Shown: one piece after another, positions 52,818 through 61,750 of the stretch | Layout: every line of letters starts with the position of its first letter | Numbering within the stretch: the stretch's first letter is position 1 | Source: Cytobacillus oceanisediminis | GTDB taxonomy: Bacteria; Bacillota; Bacilli; Bacillales; Cytobacillaceae | Assembly (NCBI RefSeq): GCF_022811925.1 | Contig: NZ_CP065511.1 | Location: 3,093,501-3,157,500, forward strand | Reading direction: 5' to 3' | DNA: 64,000 nucleotides | Notes under the pieces: model-generated | What the model saw: the letters and a program-made list of their open reading frames with translations, nothing else | The model's database searches: none | What the model was told of the DNA's origin: nothing | Made by a program: the position numbers and the translations under genes

Positions 52818-52838
52818 AATACGAAATCATTACGATTT
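52818..52838. promoter_or_regulatory. Zur box (imperfect)
   Basis: 21-bp site ending in ATTACGATTT. It matches 17 of 20 defined positions of the Bacillus Zur consensus AAATCGTAAT-N-ATTACGATTT. Located just upstream of the FAD gene. Confidence 0.75.
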
Positions 52839-52853
52839 AAAGAACAAATTTTT

Positions 52854-53219
52854 TTACGATTTATTTTCATTTAAGGAGAAATAAAAATATTTAACTTTAT
52901 TCCTTTTCTTTCTTGCCCGGACACTATCTGTTATTTCGATCCATGTTACATGGTTCAATTTATTCTCAAGCTGCCTGTTAATCATGTCTTCAATTTCATG
53001 CATGGTCATCATCAGCTGTCCAAATGAAAGGTTAAAATGTTCTGCAGCCTGCCTATGAGGTGAATGCTTCACAAGAAGAGCCATAAATTCTTCAGAAGTC
53101 GAAGCCTTTTGAGCCAGCTCTTCTTCCAGACCAACGACAAATTCATAAATCTCCTTTTGCTTAGGAGGGAGTGACTTTACAATCTCTCTTGAGATCATTT
53201 CCATAAGATGTGAATTCAT
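52854..53219 (-). CDS. Small protein of unknown function in the Zur cluster
   Basis: 121 residues, mostly helical and charged: SLPPKQKEIYEFVVGLEEEL, HSPHRQAAEHFNLSFGQLMM (with the look of an HTH), then a basic VRARKKRNKVKYFYFSLNEN tail. A nucleic-acid or ribosome-binding role is possible. ATG 53219 follows GAGGTG. Third gene of the operon after S14 and L31; the zinc-starvation role comes from context only. Confidence 0.65.
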   Translation of the reverse strand: MNSHLMEMISREIVKSLPPKQKEIYEFVVGLEEELAQKASTSEEFMALLVKHSPHRQAAEHFNLSFGQLMMTMHEIEDMINRQLENKLNHVTWIEITDSVRARKKRNKVKYFYFSLNENKS

Positions 53220-53252
53220 ATCTTTCACCTCACCTTGCCAAGTGGAGAAACC

Positions 53253-53504
53253 TTACTTGCTCTTCATGTTATATCTCTTCATAAATCGTTCAGCACGTCC
53301 GCCGCGATCCGTGAACTTCTGAACACCAGTATAAAACGGATGTGTGTCTGAGCTTACTTCAACTTTAATTAATGGGTATGTGTTTCCATCTTCCCACTCG
53401 ACTGTTTCATTTGTTGTTTTTGTTGATCCTGTCAAAAATTTAAAGCCGCTGTTCATATCCATGAATACTACTTTATGATATTCCGGATGAATATTTTCCT
53501 TCAC
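53253..53504 (-). CDS. rpmE2: Ribosomal protein L31 type B (zinc-free)
   Basis: 83 residues starting [20 protein letters not shown]. It has the conserved [23 protein letters not shown] block and no CxxC, the type B form that replaces zinc L31 under zinc limitation. GTG 53504 is chosen because it gives the family N-terminus and sits eight bases after GGAGGT; an ATG two codons earlier is too close. Confidence 0.95.
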   Translation of the reverse strand: MKENIHPEYHKVVFMDMNSGFKFLTGSTKTTNETVEWEDGNTYPLIKVEVSSDTHPFYTGVQKFTDRGGRAERFMKRYNMKSK

Positions 53505-53527
53505 TTTCATTACCTCCACATTTTATT

Positions 53528-53797
53528 TTACCAGCTGGATTTTTTAACTCCTGGAACTTGCCCTTTATGTGCATATTCCCGGAAAGCGATTCGGGACATT
53601 TTAAATTTGCGAAGATATCCCCTGGGTCTGCCCGTCACTTGGCAGCGGTTTTTCAGCCGTGTCGGTGATGAGTCTCTTGGCAGCTTCCGCAGAGCATCAT
53701 AATCACCCTTCTCTTTCAGTTCCTTTCTTAATTCTGCATACTTTAATACAAGCTCCTGCCGTTTTAATTCCTTAGCTACTTTTGATTTTTTCGCCAA
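53528..53797 (-). CDS. rpsN: Ribosomal protein S14, zinc-independent paralogue
   Basis: 89 residues from TTG 53797 ([20 protein letters not shown]), nine bases after AAAGGAG. It has the long form of S14 without the CxxC-x12-CxxC zinc site of the short form, ending [11 protein letters not shown]. It replaces zinc S14 during zinc starvation. First gene of the operon, directly behind a perfect Zur box. Confidence 0.96.
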   Translation of the reverse strand: MAKKSKVAKELKRQELVLKYAELRKELKEKGDYDALRKLPRDSSPTRLKNRCQVTGRPRGYLRKFKMSRIAFREYAHKGQVPGVKKSSW

Positions 53798-53819
53798 TGA
53801 ATTCACTCCTTTCTAATGA

Positions 53820-53840
53820 AAATCGTAATTATTACGATTT
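53820..53840. promoter_or_regulatory. Zur box (perfect palindrome)
   Basis: AAATCGTAATTATTACGATTT (21 bp: arms 53820-53829 and 53831-53840), an exact match to the Bacillus Zur operator, 22 bases upstream of the S14 start. It should repress the S14-L31 operon when zinc is sufficient. Confidence 0.93.
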
Positions 53841-53925
53841 GAATAATGCTATTTAATCACAAAAATTTTGATATTGCAACACCTGTGACTTGAGAACTTC
53901 CTTTATGCTGATATTAGGTATTTAA

Positions 53926-53960
53926 TAAGAAACGCAATCCATATAGGATTGCGTTTCTTA
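53926..53960 (-). terminator. Terminator of the ABC exporter operon
   Basis: Perfect 15-bp stem TAAGAAACGCAATCC/GGATTGCGTTTCTTA with a 5-base loop. Confidence 0.85.
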
Positions 53961-53980
53961 ATTTCTATCTTTACACATCA

Positions 53981-55579
53981 TTATTCAATATCCCGCTTAT
54001 TAAATCCTATAAACCCGACCAGCGTCAGCACCGCGGCAGCGACACATAATAACAGCAGCGGGATAATTGAAAATTCCTCAATCGGTGCCTGCGGAACATG
54101 GCCAAAAGGAGAAATGCTGCCGATCCAGTCAGAGAATTGGAATAATCCCCCTAAATACAGCACAATAAAAGAATATAAAACATAAAGCCAAATAAAACCC
54201 GTGAATTTTGGCAGAAATCCAATCAGAAATACTGACAGCCCAATCATGACCAGCATGGCAGGATAATAGGACAGTGCTGCCCCAAAGATCATTCCAAAGG
54301 ATAACCCGCCTTCAACCGCAGCAGTTCCAGCTGACCATAGTCCGAGCGCTGCAAGTGAAATCATGACAAAGCCATTAATTAGAGAAATGATAAAATAGCT
54401 GCCTAACAGTTTGGTCCGTGAAACGGATCTGCTTAACAGATGAACAATTCGTTCCTTCTTCTCCTCTCCGCGGAGTTTATTCATGGCCATCACTGGAGGA
54501 ATCGTTGCCATCAGTGAAATAACAATCATCAGCATGGGGATGAATTGTTCTACCAATGTTACTCCATCTGTTGGCTTAAGGAGCTGTTTCATTGCTTCAT
54601 TTTGCGAGAAAAATGATTCCAGATCCCCTAATACGGAACCATAAGAAGCACCCAGCACAAACATGCCAATTGCCCATGATATGATACCGGTCCGCTGCAA
54701 TCTTAACGCAAGGCCGATTGGACTCTGCAAAAAACGGGATGCATATTTTTTTCCGGGCCTGGATGGCAAAAATCCGCGATCCAGGTCTCGAATTGCGTTC
54801 AAATAATTCGCAACGGCGAAAAGAACCATGGCAGCAGCAATCATTAATACAATAGGCCACCAATTATTAGAATCATAGACTTCCGCTTTGGTTACCCATG
54901 CGAGCGGCGAAAGCCAGGATAGGGATTCATTGCTTATGTCAGTGATAGCCCTGAATAAATAAGAAATGAGAAGGATGGCAATCGAATAACCGATTGTTCC
55001 CCGTGAGCTATCTGAAACTTGAGCAAATACGGCTGTTACACCTGCGAAAAATAGACCCGTCGCCCCTAATGCAGCACCATACAGTAATGACCCTTCCAGA
55101 TCCATGCTTTCTATTCCAAGGGCATAAAGGCCAAATCCGTTAATCAGAGCTAATCCGATACATGCTGCTGATATGACAAGCAGGGATGCATTTAAATAGG
55201 ATAGACGCCCTACAGGCAGCGAACGGAGCAATTCCAGCCGTCCATCCTCTTCATCAGCCCTGGTGTGTCGAGTGACAAGCAGGATGCTCATTAAACCGGT
55301 CACAGCAGCGGTCATTAATAGCATCTGATGGGCTGTCATGACACCGATCGTATAGTTGCTTAAATCCGCGGGACCAGTCATGGCAGTCATCGCCGGGTTT
55401 GCCATCGTTTGTGCCATAGCATCTCTTTCCTGCTGAGAACTGTATAATCCCTTAAAGGCTGTTGGAACGATTATCGTGAAAAAGGTAAGTGCAACCAGCC
55501 AGATTGGGATCCGCAACCGGTCCAGCCGGAATATAAATTTTGACAGGAAAGCGGTTTTTGCCAAATGATTGCCTGCCAT
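53981..55579 (-). CDS. ABC exporter permease (polyketide-antibiotic exporter type)
   Basis: 532-residue membrane protein with about 12 helices in two related halves, like the TnrB/tetronasin-type ABC-2 permeases. Characteristic early loop TRADEEDGRLELLRSLPVGR and its counterpart RGEEKKERIVHLLSRSVSRT in the second half. The start shares one base with the ATPase stop, after GGAGG. Partner of the ATPase in a TetR-controlled exporter; the substrate may be a toxic lipophilic compound (inference). Confidence 0.9.
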   Translation of the reverse strand: MAGNHLAKTAFLSKFIFRLDRLRIPIWLVALTFFTIIVPTAFKGLYSSQQERDAMAQTMANPAMTAMTGPADLSNYTIGVMTAHQMLLMTAAVTGLMSILLVTRHTRADEEDGRLELLRSLPVGRLSYLNASLLVISAACIGLALINGFGLYALGIESMDLEGSLLYGAALGATGLFFAGVTAVFAQVSDSSRGTIGYSIAILLISYLFRAITDISNESLSWLSPLAWVTKAEVYDSNNWWPIVLMIAAAMVLFAVANYLNAIRDLDRGFLPSRPGKKYASRFLQSPIGLALRLQRTGIISWAIGMFVLGASYGSVLGDLESFFSQNEAMKQLLKPTDGVTLVEQFIPMLMIVISLMATIPPVMAMNKLRGEEKKERIVHLLSRSVSRTKLLGSYFIISLINGFVMISLAALGLWSAGTAAVEGGLSFGMIFGAALSYYPAMLVMIGLSVFLIGFLPKFTGFIWLYVLYSFIVLYLGGLFQFSDWIGSISPFGHVPQAPIEEFSIIPLLLLCVAAAVLTLVGFIGFNKRDIE

Positions 55580-56481
55580 CAGCGGACACCTCCAGTATCC
55601 TTTGCTCCTTCATAATGACGCATAAATAAATCCTCTAATGTTGGCGGAGCACTTTCAATCCTGGTGATGCCAAATTGGCTAATATGCCTGATAACCTCAT
55701 CTATTTGAATCGTATCAACCTGAAACTTCATTCCATGCTCGCTTTCTTCAATGCCGTGGATGCCTTTCAGCTCATTTAGACCCGTAATCGGCTGCCTTGT
55801 GTCAACGAGCATTTGTGTCCGGGTTAAATGGCGAAGCTCGCTTAAGGACCCAGACTCAATAATCCGGCCTTGGCGGATAATACTAATGCGATCACAAAGT
55901 TTTTCTACCTCAGATAATATATGACTGGAAAGAAGGACACTTTTCCCCTGCATCTTAACATCCATTACACATTCCTGAAAAACCTTTTCCATCAAAGGAT
56001 CCAGTCCTGATGTCGGCTCATCCAGAATGAAGAGGTCAGCATCAGAGGATAAGGCCGCAACCAGTGCAACCTTTTGCCTATTTCCTTTAGAGTAGGTTCT
56101 GCACTTCTTGGATGGATCCAAATCAAATTTCTCTATTAACTCCTCACGTTTTGCCTTATTGGCAGTTCCATTTAATTTTATAAATAAATCAATGACCTCT
56201 CCCCCTGTTAAGTTCGGCCATAAATTCACGTCACCAGGCACATATGCCACCCTTTTATGAATGTCGACAGCATCCTGCCAGGCGTCCTTGTTAAAAAGCT
56301 TTACTTCTCCGCCTGTCGCCTTTAATATCCCTAATAACACCCGAATGGTGGTCGACTTTCCTGCCCCATTCGGGCCGATGAAACCCAGTACCTCACCTGC
56401 ATTTAACTCGAGATTTACCCCATTCAGTGCCGTAAACTTGCCGAATTTTTTAGTTAAATTGGTTACTTTTAAAAGGCTCAT
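55579..56481 (-). CDS. ABC exporter ATP-binding protein
   Basis: 300 residues with Walker A GFIGPNGAGKSTT, signature motif YSKGNRQKVALVAAL, Walker B LFILDEPTSGLDP and the H-loop LLSSHILSEV. The C-terminal extension after residue 220 is typical of drug-export ATPases. ATG 56481 is seven bases after GGGGAGG; another ATG two codons earlier lies too close to it. Overlaps or abuts the TetR gene upstream. Confidence 0.93.
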   Translation of the reverse strand: MSLLKVTNLTKKFGKFTALNGVNLELNAGEVLGFIGPNGAGKSTTIRVLLGILKATGGEVKLFNKDAWQDAVDIHKRVAYVPGDVNLWPNLTGGEVIDLFIKLNGTANKAKREELIEKFDLDPSKKCRTYSKGNRQKVALVAALSSDADLFILDEPTSGLDPLMEKVFQECVMDVKMQGKSVLLSSHILSEVEKLCDRISIIRQGRIIESGSLSELRHLTRTQMLVDTRQPITGLNELKGIHGIEESEHGMKFQVDTIQIDEVIRHISQFGITRIESAPPTLEDLFMRHYEGAKDTGGVR

Positions 56482-56483
56482 GC

Positions 56484-57086
56484 TCATTCCTCCCCATTTT
56501 TATAAAAACAGCGCTTTAAAATTTCCTTATAACTGTCCCATTCGTTAAACAGCTCGATACCGATATCCTCAAAAGACTTGATTTTCGCGATTTGCAGTTC
56601 TGCGAAACCAGTCATGGTCCAATTCAGGATATTCATCGCTTTTTGAGGTTCTATATCCTCCCGAAGCTTTGACCAGTCGATATTTTCGTAGATTCTTTTC
56701 ATGCCATCTTTTTGAATGTTTGCCAGCAGTTGATTTATATCAGATTTTACATCCGGAGCATCTTCTTCAAGCAGCGATTTCAAGAAGTCAAATACAAGGG
56801 GATATTTCTTTTGAATGTTTAATTTAATGAACCCCACCTGGCTGATCCTTTCAAAAATGTCCCTTTCATTCATGTCTATTTCTACATAGATTTGTTCAAT
56901 GATGTTTACTGCATTCTGAATCAAAAAGAAATACAAATCCTTTTTATTGCTGAAATAGTTGAACAATGAGCCTTTACTTATTTGTGCATCCTTTACCATT
57001 TCATTTGTAGAAGCCTTCTCATAACCGCTCTTTACAAATTCTTTCATTGCTGCATTGATAATTCGTTCCTGTTTTTCGAGTTTCAA
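56484..57086 (-). CDS. TetR-family repressor of the ABC exporter
   Basis: 200 residues: N-terminal HTH (INAAMKEFVKSGYEKASTNE, then AQISKGSLFNYFSNKKDLYF) and a helical ligand domain. The frame opens at TTG 57086 with a weak ribosome binding site, so the exact start is uncertain. First gene of a TetR-ATPase-permease operon; two identical-type palindromes upstream are likely its operators (autoregulation). Confidence 0.9.
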   Translation of the reverse strand: MKLEKQERIINAAMKEFVKSGYEKASTNEMVKDAQISKGSLFNYFSNKKDLYFFLIQNAVNIIEQIYVEIDMNERDIFERISQVGFIKLNIQKKYPLVFDFLKSLLEEDAPDVKSDINQLLANIQKDGMKRIYENIDWSKLREDIEPQKAMNILNWTMTGFAELQIAKIKSFEDIGIELFNEWDSYKEILKRCFYKNGEE

Positions 57087-57131
57087 ACTGTAAAAAGTAG
57101 TATTAATTATATTGCACTCCTTTCACAATAA

Positions 57132-57146
57132 TGACCAATGTGGTCA
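57132..57146. promoter_or_regulatory. TetR operator 1
   Basis: TGACCAATGTGGTCA, a TGACC-N5-GGTCA palindrome about 50 bases upstream of the TetR start. Confidence 0.75.
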
Positions 57147-57164
57147 TTTTAAAAATAACAAAAT

Positions 57165-57179
57165 TGACCGCACTGGTCA
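57165..57179. promoter_or_regulatory. TetR operator 2
   Basis: TGACCGCACTGGTCA, the same TGACC-N5-GGTCA form, with its centre 33 bp (about three helical turns) from operator 1. Confidence 0.75.
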
Positions 57180-57280
57180 ATATATTTTCATCAATCATTT
57201 TGACAAAAATTATCAATTTTTTATTCTTAGTTTTATTTAAAATTACAGGGGGGATACATGCTAATAAGGAGGTGATCAAA

Positions 57281-57385
57281 TTGACTTTGCTTTTCTATAA
57301 AGCAATGGAGGCTTTCAAGAAGGATGCTGAAAATCAGAAAAAAGAGAAACAGCAAAAAGAAATGTTGAATGTGCAAAAGAAATAA
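57281..57385 (+). CDS. Small charged protein (34 residues)
   Basis: TTG at 57281 lies behind AAGGAGGTGATC, a full match to the 16S anti-Shine-Dalgarno. The product begins MTLLFYKAMEAFKKDAENQK and continues with a Lys/Gln/Glu-rich amphipathic helix. Unknown function. The unusually strong ribosome binding site argues that it is translated. Confidence 0.5.
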   Translation: MTLLFYKAMEAFKKDAENQKKEKQQKEMLNVQKK

Positions 57386-57541
57386 TTACATGAATCAGCT
57401 GCTCTTTCATCCTTTTGGATGATTTTTTTTTGAATGACAAATCTCCTCCAGAACGGCGATAAACTTGACTATCCGAAAAAGTTCCTGATATCCTTAGTCC
57501 GTTGTAAAGTTCCTGTATTTTTATACTCCTGGAGGTTTATT

Positions 57542-58660
57542 TTGAAAAACATCCCTATTAAAAATTTCTATTTATATATCATATTGGCGCTGTGTATTGC
57601 TGCCTCTGTTCTATTTATACAGAACAATGACTCCTTCTATGAACGCACTATAGCTGAAGTAAAGGAAGTCAAACTTGTTCACTCTGAAAAAGTAACAGAT
57701 ATTTACGATAATGAAGACCGCTTATATGAACAGCGGATTATAGCAGAAATTACGAATGGAAAAGCAAAAGGACAGCATATTCTCTTAACAAATCAGTATT
57801 CGAAAGCCAAAGCTTATGACTATGAAATTCAAAGCGGCCAAAAATTATTTGTGTCCATAAAGGAGAATAAAGCAGGTGCTGCAGAATTAAGCGGAGATAT
57901 CCTTGATCTGAAGCGCGACCATTACATACTACTGACAGGATGGATCTTTATCCTGATACTGCTCTTTGTCGGAAAAAAGCAAGGTCTCTTTTCCATCATC
58001 AGCCTGGCAGTTAATGCCGTGCTGCTTTCCTATGCATTGGATGTTTATCTGAAGAATCCCGAAATAAGCCTGCTGCTGATATGCAGTGCGGCAGTCATCT
58101 TATTTACCGTTACCTCCCTTCTGCTCGTAAACGGCTTTAACGAAAAAACATATGCTGCCATTATCGCAACGCTTGCGGCAACATTCTTGTCATTATTGGT
58201 CACTTATCTGGTCATATGGTTAACTGGCGGGAAGGGGCTAAGATACGAAGAGCTCCAATTTATTACCAGGCCCTATCAGATGGTTTTCTTAGCCGGTTTA
58301 TTTATCGGCTCGTTAGGAGCGGTTATGGATGTAGCCATTACCATGTCATCTTCACTGTTTAGCTTATATGAAAAAAATAACAGCATTCCAGTGCAGGCTC
58401 TTAAACAGTCTGGAATGGAAGTGGGAAAAGACATTATGGGCACCATGACGAATATCTTGTTTTTCGCCTATATCAGCGGTTCCATTCCGATGCTTATTTT
58501 GTATATAAAAAATGACTCCCCGCTCGGATTCAGCCTATCCATGAACCTTTCACTGGAATTAGCCCGGGCACTTGCCGGAGGAATCGGGATTGTGATCACC
58601 ATTCCGATTGGGTTGTATACTGCCATATACTTCATTAATAGAAAGAGGGCACGAAAATGA
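57542..58660 (+). CDS. YibE/F family membrane protein (first of pair)
   Basis: 372 residues from TTG 57542 (GGAGG seven bases upstream). It has an N-terminal membrane helix, an extracytoplasmic beta domain (about 35-125) and then seven to eight helices with the YibE/F motif GAVMDVAITMSSSL and MEVGKDIMGTMTNILFFAYI. The function of the family is not established. The stop overlaps the start of the second YibE/F gene. Confidence 0.88.
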   Translation: MKNIPIKNFYLYIILALCIAASVLFIQNNDSFYERTIAEVKEVKLVHSEKVTDIYDNEDRLYEQRIIAEITNGKAKGQHILLTNQYSKAKAYDYEIQSGQKLFVSIKENKAGAAELSGDILDLKRDHYILLTGWIFILILLFVGKKQGLFSIISLAVNAVLLSYALDVYLKNPEISLLLICSAAVILFTVTSLLLVNGFNEKTYAAIIATLAATFLSLLVTYLVIWLTGGKGLRYEELQFITRPYQMVFLAGLFIGSLGAVMDVAITMSSSLFSLYEKNNSIPVQALKQSGMEVGKDIMGTMTNILFFAYISGSIPMLILYIKNDSPLGFSLSMNLSLELARALAGGIGIVITIPIGLYTAIYFINRKRARK

Positions 58661-59433
58661 ATGCAATACTAGTGCTGGCAGCCATATTATTTATTCTGAT
58701 GACCCTAATAGGCGGAAAAAAGGGGGCCCGATCATTTTTTGCGATCTTCCTCAACTTCGGAGTGATTATTTTCGTCCTTTTCTTTATGAACGATCCAAAC
58801 ATCAATCCGATTATCGTTACTTTATTCGCCTGTGCATTCATTGGCTGTATCAATCTATTTTTTATAAATGAAGTGAACATTAAGACGATAACCGCATTTC
58901 TTGCTTCAATTATTACCACGGTCGTTCTTATTGTGTTCATTGTCATCATTGCAGAAAAGGCAATGATTCAGGGGTTTGGAGAAGAGGAAATTGAAGAGTT
59001 GAGCATATTTTCCCTTTATATTGGGGTTGATTTTGTTAAAGTGGCTGCGTCTGTCATCATCATGAGTACAATAGGCGCCATAACGGACGCTGCCATGGCC
59101 ATCTCTTCCCCAATGAGGGAAATCCATTATCATCACCCGGACATTAGCAGAAAAGACTTGTTCCAAGCTGGCATCAGCATCGGTAATGATATTCTCGGAA
59201 CAAGCACCAACACATTATTTTTCGCCTTCTTTGGCGGATATTTAGCACTGCTTATATGGTTTAAAGACCTATCTTATTCACCAGGTGAAATTATCAATTC
59301 TAAGATTTTCAGCGGCGAGATGATTACGATCTTCTGTGCAGGAATTGGGGTAACGATGGTGATCCCCGTCACTTCGTGGATTACCGCACTGTACTTAGTG
59401 AAAAGAAGAAGCTCTGCTGATTCCGCTGAATAG
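58657..59433 (+). CDS. YibE/F family membrane protein (second of pair)
   Basis: 258 residues, seven to eight helices. It carries the same motif pair as its partner (GAITDAAMAISSPMREI; GISIGNDILGTSTNTLFFAF) but lacks the N-terminal extracytoplasmic domain. Its ATG overlaps the upstream stop by four bases, so the two are made together and probably form one complex. Confidence 0.88.
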   Translation: MNAILVLAAILFILMTLIGGKKGARSFFAIFLNFGVIIFVLFFMNDPNINPIIVTLFACAFIGCINLFFINEVNIKTITAFLASIITTVVLIVFIVIIAEKAMIQGFGEEEIEELSIFSLYIGVDFVKVAASVIIMSTIGAITDAAMAISSPMREIHYHHPDISRKDLFQAGISIGNDILGTSTNTLFFAFFGGYLALLIWFKDLSYSPGEIINSKIFSGEMITIFCAGIGVTMVIPVTSWITALYLVKRRSSADSAE

Positions 59434-59573
59434 CTTATGATAATAAAAAGCTTCTGCACAATTGATTGATTCCCAAAATAATTTTGCAAGGCTGATTTAC
59501 CTATTTTTTACAGTTTGTAGTATTTGATGACAAAGGTCGTCAATACTAGTTAACAGTAAAATGAGGTGAAACT

Positions 59574-60065
59574 ATGCACTGCATGCTTGTAATAGTAGTT
59601 ATCATTTTTTCTTATATTAAAGCTGACTGGAAGAATTGGGAAAATTATTATCCTACCATGCTTTATATATCTGTGGCGTCTTTCATTTATGAATTTATTT
59701 CACACAGCCATTTTCACTTATGGGAACTTGAAAAGGGCCTTTTGAATCTGATGGGCGTCCATCTATTGCATAACATCGTTATTAATCCTTTGATTGGCTT
59801 TGTGTTTTTATCTAATTATCCCAGCAATCTTAAGGATAGAATTTTTTATTTTGCAAAATGGATGGTTTTGTTTTGGGCGGCTGAATGGCTGGCATCCCGC
59901 TTTCATTTCATAACCTACCATAATGGATGGAATATCTGGTGGTCTTTTCAATTTGTGGCCATTATGTTTCCTATGATCCGTTTACATTACACCCATAAAC
60001 TGCGGGCATTAACTCTTTCGGTACCGATAGCTGCCCTTTATTTGTTCTTGTTTGATTATCTATAG
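59574..60065 (+). CDS. CBO0543-family membrane protein
   Basis: 163 residues, five helices. Aromatic- and His-rich motifs FISHSHFHLWELEKG and WLASRFHFITYHNGWNIWWS are typical of the CBO0543 family of Firmicutes. Function unknown. Start behind GAGGTG. Not clearly in an operon. Confidence 0.8.
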   Translation: MHCMLVIVVIIFSYIKADWKNWENYYPTMLYISVASFIYEFISHSHFHLWELEKGLLNLMGVHLLHNIVINPLIGFVFLSNYPSNLKDRIFYFAKWMVLFWAAEWLASRFHFITYHNGWNIWWSFQFVAIMFPMIRLHYTHKLRALTLSVPIAALYLFLFDYL

Positions 60066-60103
60066 TTACGAGCGGATTGATGCCAGCCAAATAAACTCGA
60101 TCC

Positions 60104-60925
60104 TTATTGACCGGAAGCCTCTCCTGCAGAAGTCTTCCCCTTAACCTGCTTTAGCGTCGCCACTATAAGGAAGCTGACAATCACTAACAAGAGCCATGAA
60201 CTCACCTTTCCCAGATGAACGAGACTCCATGCATCGGCCTGATTGGGGTATTCCCAAGCCCCAAAGAATGTTGCGATATTTTCCGCTATCCATATGAAGA
60301 ATCCGATAAGCACAAAAGAAAGTGCAAGCGGCATTCGGTACTGGATTCCGCCTACCTCGTAACTGACCCAGGATCTCCAAAAAACGATCAGAACCATTCC
60401 AGACAGCCACCAGCGGATATCGATCCAATAATGGTGGGTGAAAAAATTCAAATAAATCGCAGCGGCAAGAGGCACTACTGCCAGGAAAGGCGGCCATTTA
60501 ATCAGGTCAACACTCAGCCTCCTCCACGCCTGGCACAGGTAACTTGCTACACTGGCATACATGAAACCGCTGTACAAAGGAACCCCAAAAACTTTGGAAT
60601 AACCCTCCTCCGGATAAGCCCATGAGCCCATATGTACCTTAAATAGTTCAAGTGCAAGGCCGATAATGTGGAACAAAGTGATAACCTTCAGTTCATCCTT
60701 CGTTTCTAGCCCCGATTTCACCATCGCCCACTGCATCAGAAGACAGATGATCAGCAGCCAGTCATACCGCGGCAGAATGGGCAGCGGCAGGAATTTGGTT
60801 AAAGCTAAAGAAGCAAAAATGACAACAGGAAACAAACAGGATAAAGCCTGCTCCCAGCCGAAACGAAAGAGCTGCTTTAGAGATCTCATCGGCTGAGCTT
60901 CCAATTTTCGAATAGTCAAATGCAT
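60104..60925 (-). CDS. DUF817 membrane protein
   Basis: 273 residues from ATG 60925 (GGGAGGG upstream), about eight helices. DUF817 features include LELFKVHMGSWAYPEEGYSK, GVPLYSGFMYASVASYLCQA and FFGAWEYPNQADAWSLVHLG. The family is predicted membrane-bound, with conserved Trp/Tyr/His; function unknown. Monocistronic. Confidence 0.88.
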   Translation of the reverse strand: MHLTIRKLEAQPMRSLKQLFRFGWEQALSCLFPVVIFASLALTKFLPLPILPRYDWLLIICLLMQWAMVKSGLETKDELKVITLFHIIGLALELFKVHMGSWAYPEEGYSKVFGVPLYSGFMYASVASYLCQAWRRLSVDLIKWPPFLAVVPLAAAIYLNFFTHHYWIDIRWWLSGMVLIVFWRSWVSYEVGGIQYRMPLALSFVLIGFFIWIAENIATFFGAWEYPNQADAWSLVHLGKVSSWLLLVIVSFLIVATLKQVKGKTSAGEASGQ

Positions 60926-60942
60926 TTTAATCCCTCCCATTT

Positions 60943-61005
60943 TAGGACAGGTTCTTCGTCCGTCTGGGACATGGAACCTGTCCCCTAGTCCCATCCCCTA
61001 ATCCC
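60943..61005. repeat. GGGACAGGTTCC-type palindromic repeat
   Basis: GGACAGGTTC (60950 region) and GAACCTGTCCCC (60974 region) are inverted copies, with GGGACATGGAACC between them. Further GGGA/TCCC words follow to 61005. It can fold as nested hairpins between the DUF817 gene and the stop of the HTH gene. Short G/C-rich repeats of this wording are common in intergenic regions of many Bacillaceae. Confidence 0.5.
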
Positions 61006-61007
61006 AC

Positions 61008-61217
61008 TTATTCTTCACTGCGGTATTCCAGGATATCTCCAGGCTGGCAGTCCAATGCTTTGCAAATGGCCTCCAAAGTTGAAAACCGGATCGCTTTTGC
61101 TTTTCCATTTTTTAATATAGAGAGGTTTGCCATTGTGATTCCTACCCTCTCTGAAAGTTCTGTTACACTCATTTTCCTTTTTGCCAGCATCACATCAACA
61201 TTGATTATAATTGCCAT
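61008..61217 (-). CDS. YozG-like Cro/C1-type HTH regulator
   Basis: 69-residue helix-turn-helix protein (MLAKRKMSVTELSERVGITM, then ANLSILKNGKAKAIRFSTLE) of the small family found next to DUF2975 genes. Start behind GAGGTGAG. It overlaps the gap after the DUF2975 gene by ten bases only, so the two form an operon and the HTH probably regulates it. Confidence 0.9.
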   Translation of the reverse strand: MAIIINVDVMLAKRKMSVTELSERVGITMANLSILKNGKAKAIRFSTLEAICKALDCQPGDILEYRSEE

Positions 61218-61226
61218 GTTCTCACC

Positions 61227-61709
61227 TCAGACCGTTAAATCATTTTCTGATTTTATATCAATTGCCTCTTGCAAAAGCTTTTGGAGAACAGCTCCAAAGA
61301 CTGCGATAACCATTGAAGCAAAAGGAACCAGCAAGCCAACGAAGATGACACCCGGGGCATCGTCAATTTCTGCAAAAAGATAGAAGACCGGCAGGACCAG
61401 CACATGCAAACAGGCGATAGTGATGGCGCAATATTTTATTTTCTTTAAAGCTATAACAGATAAATCAGAGAAAGCTTTATTTTTGTCAATATAGCGCAAA
61501 AGTTTGAAAGCCTGGTATAGCGCAAAGTAAAAAGGGACCGTCGAAGCATAAAACACGATATAAACCAGATATTTAATGAAAGCAAACTTCGGCAGCAATT
61601 CACCTGCGACTTTTCCCAGCTCAGGCACCAAAAAAATGCACAAAACTAAAATCGGGACCCCCAAAAGAATAACGGCTATTTTTAAAAACAAAGTTGTTAC
61701 CTTTTCCAT
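61227..61709 (-). CDS. DUF2975 membrane protein
   Basis: 160 residues, four helices, with FALYQAFKLLRYIDKNKAFSD, the conserved block of DUF2975, between helices 2 and 3. Function unknown; usually paired with a YozG-like HTH as here. ATG 61709 follows GAGGTG. Confidence 0.88.
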   Translation of the reverse strand: MEKVTTLFLKIAVILLGVPILVLCIFLVPELGKVAGELLPKFAFIKYLVYIVFYASTVPFYFALYQAFKLLRYIDKNKAFSDLSVIALKKIKYCAITIACLHVLVLPVFYLFAEIDDAPGVIFVGLLVPFASMVIAVFGAVLQKLLQEAIDIKSENDLTV

Positions 61710-61750
61710 AAAAAGCACCTCACTTCTTATTTTCATTTTGATTTTAATCT

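Noticed and set aside
60215..60625. 136-codon frame antisense to the DUF817 gene
   Set aside because: Shadow of a well-supported membrane protein gene.
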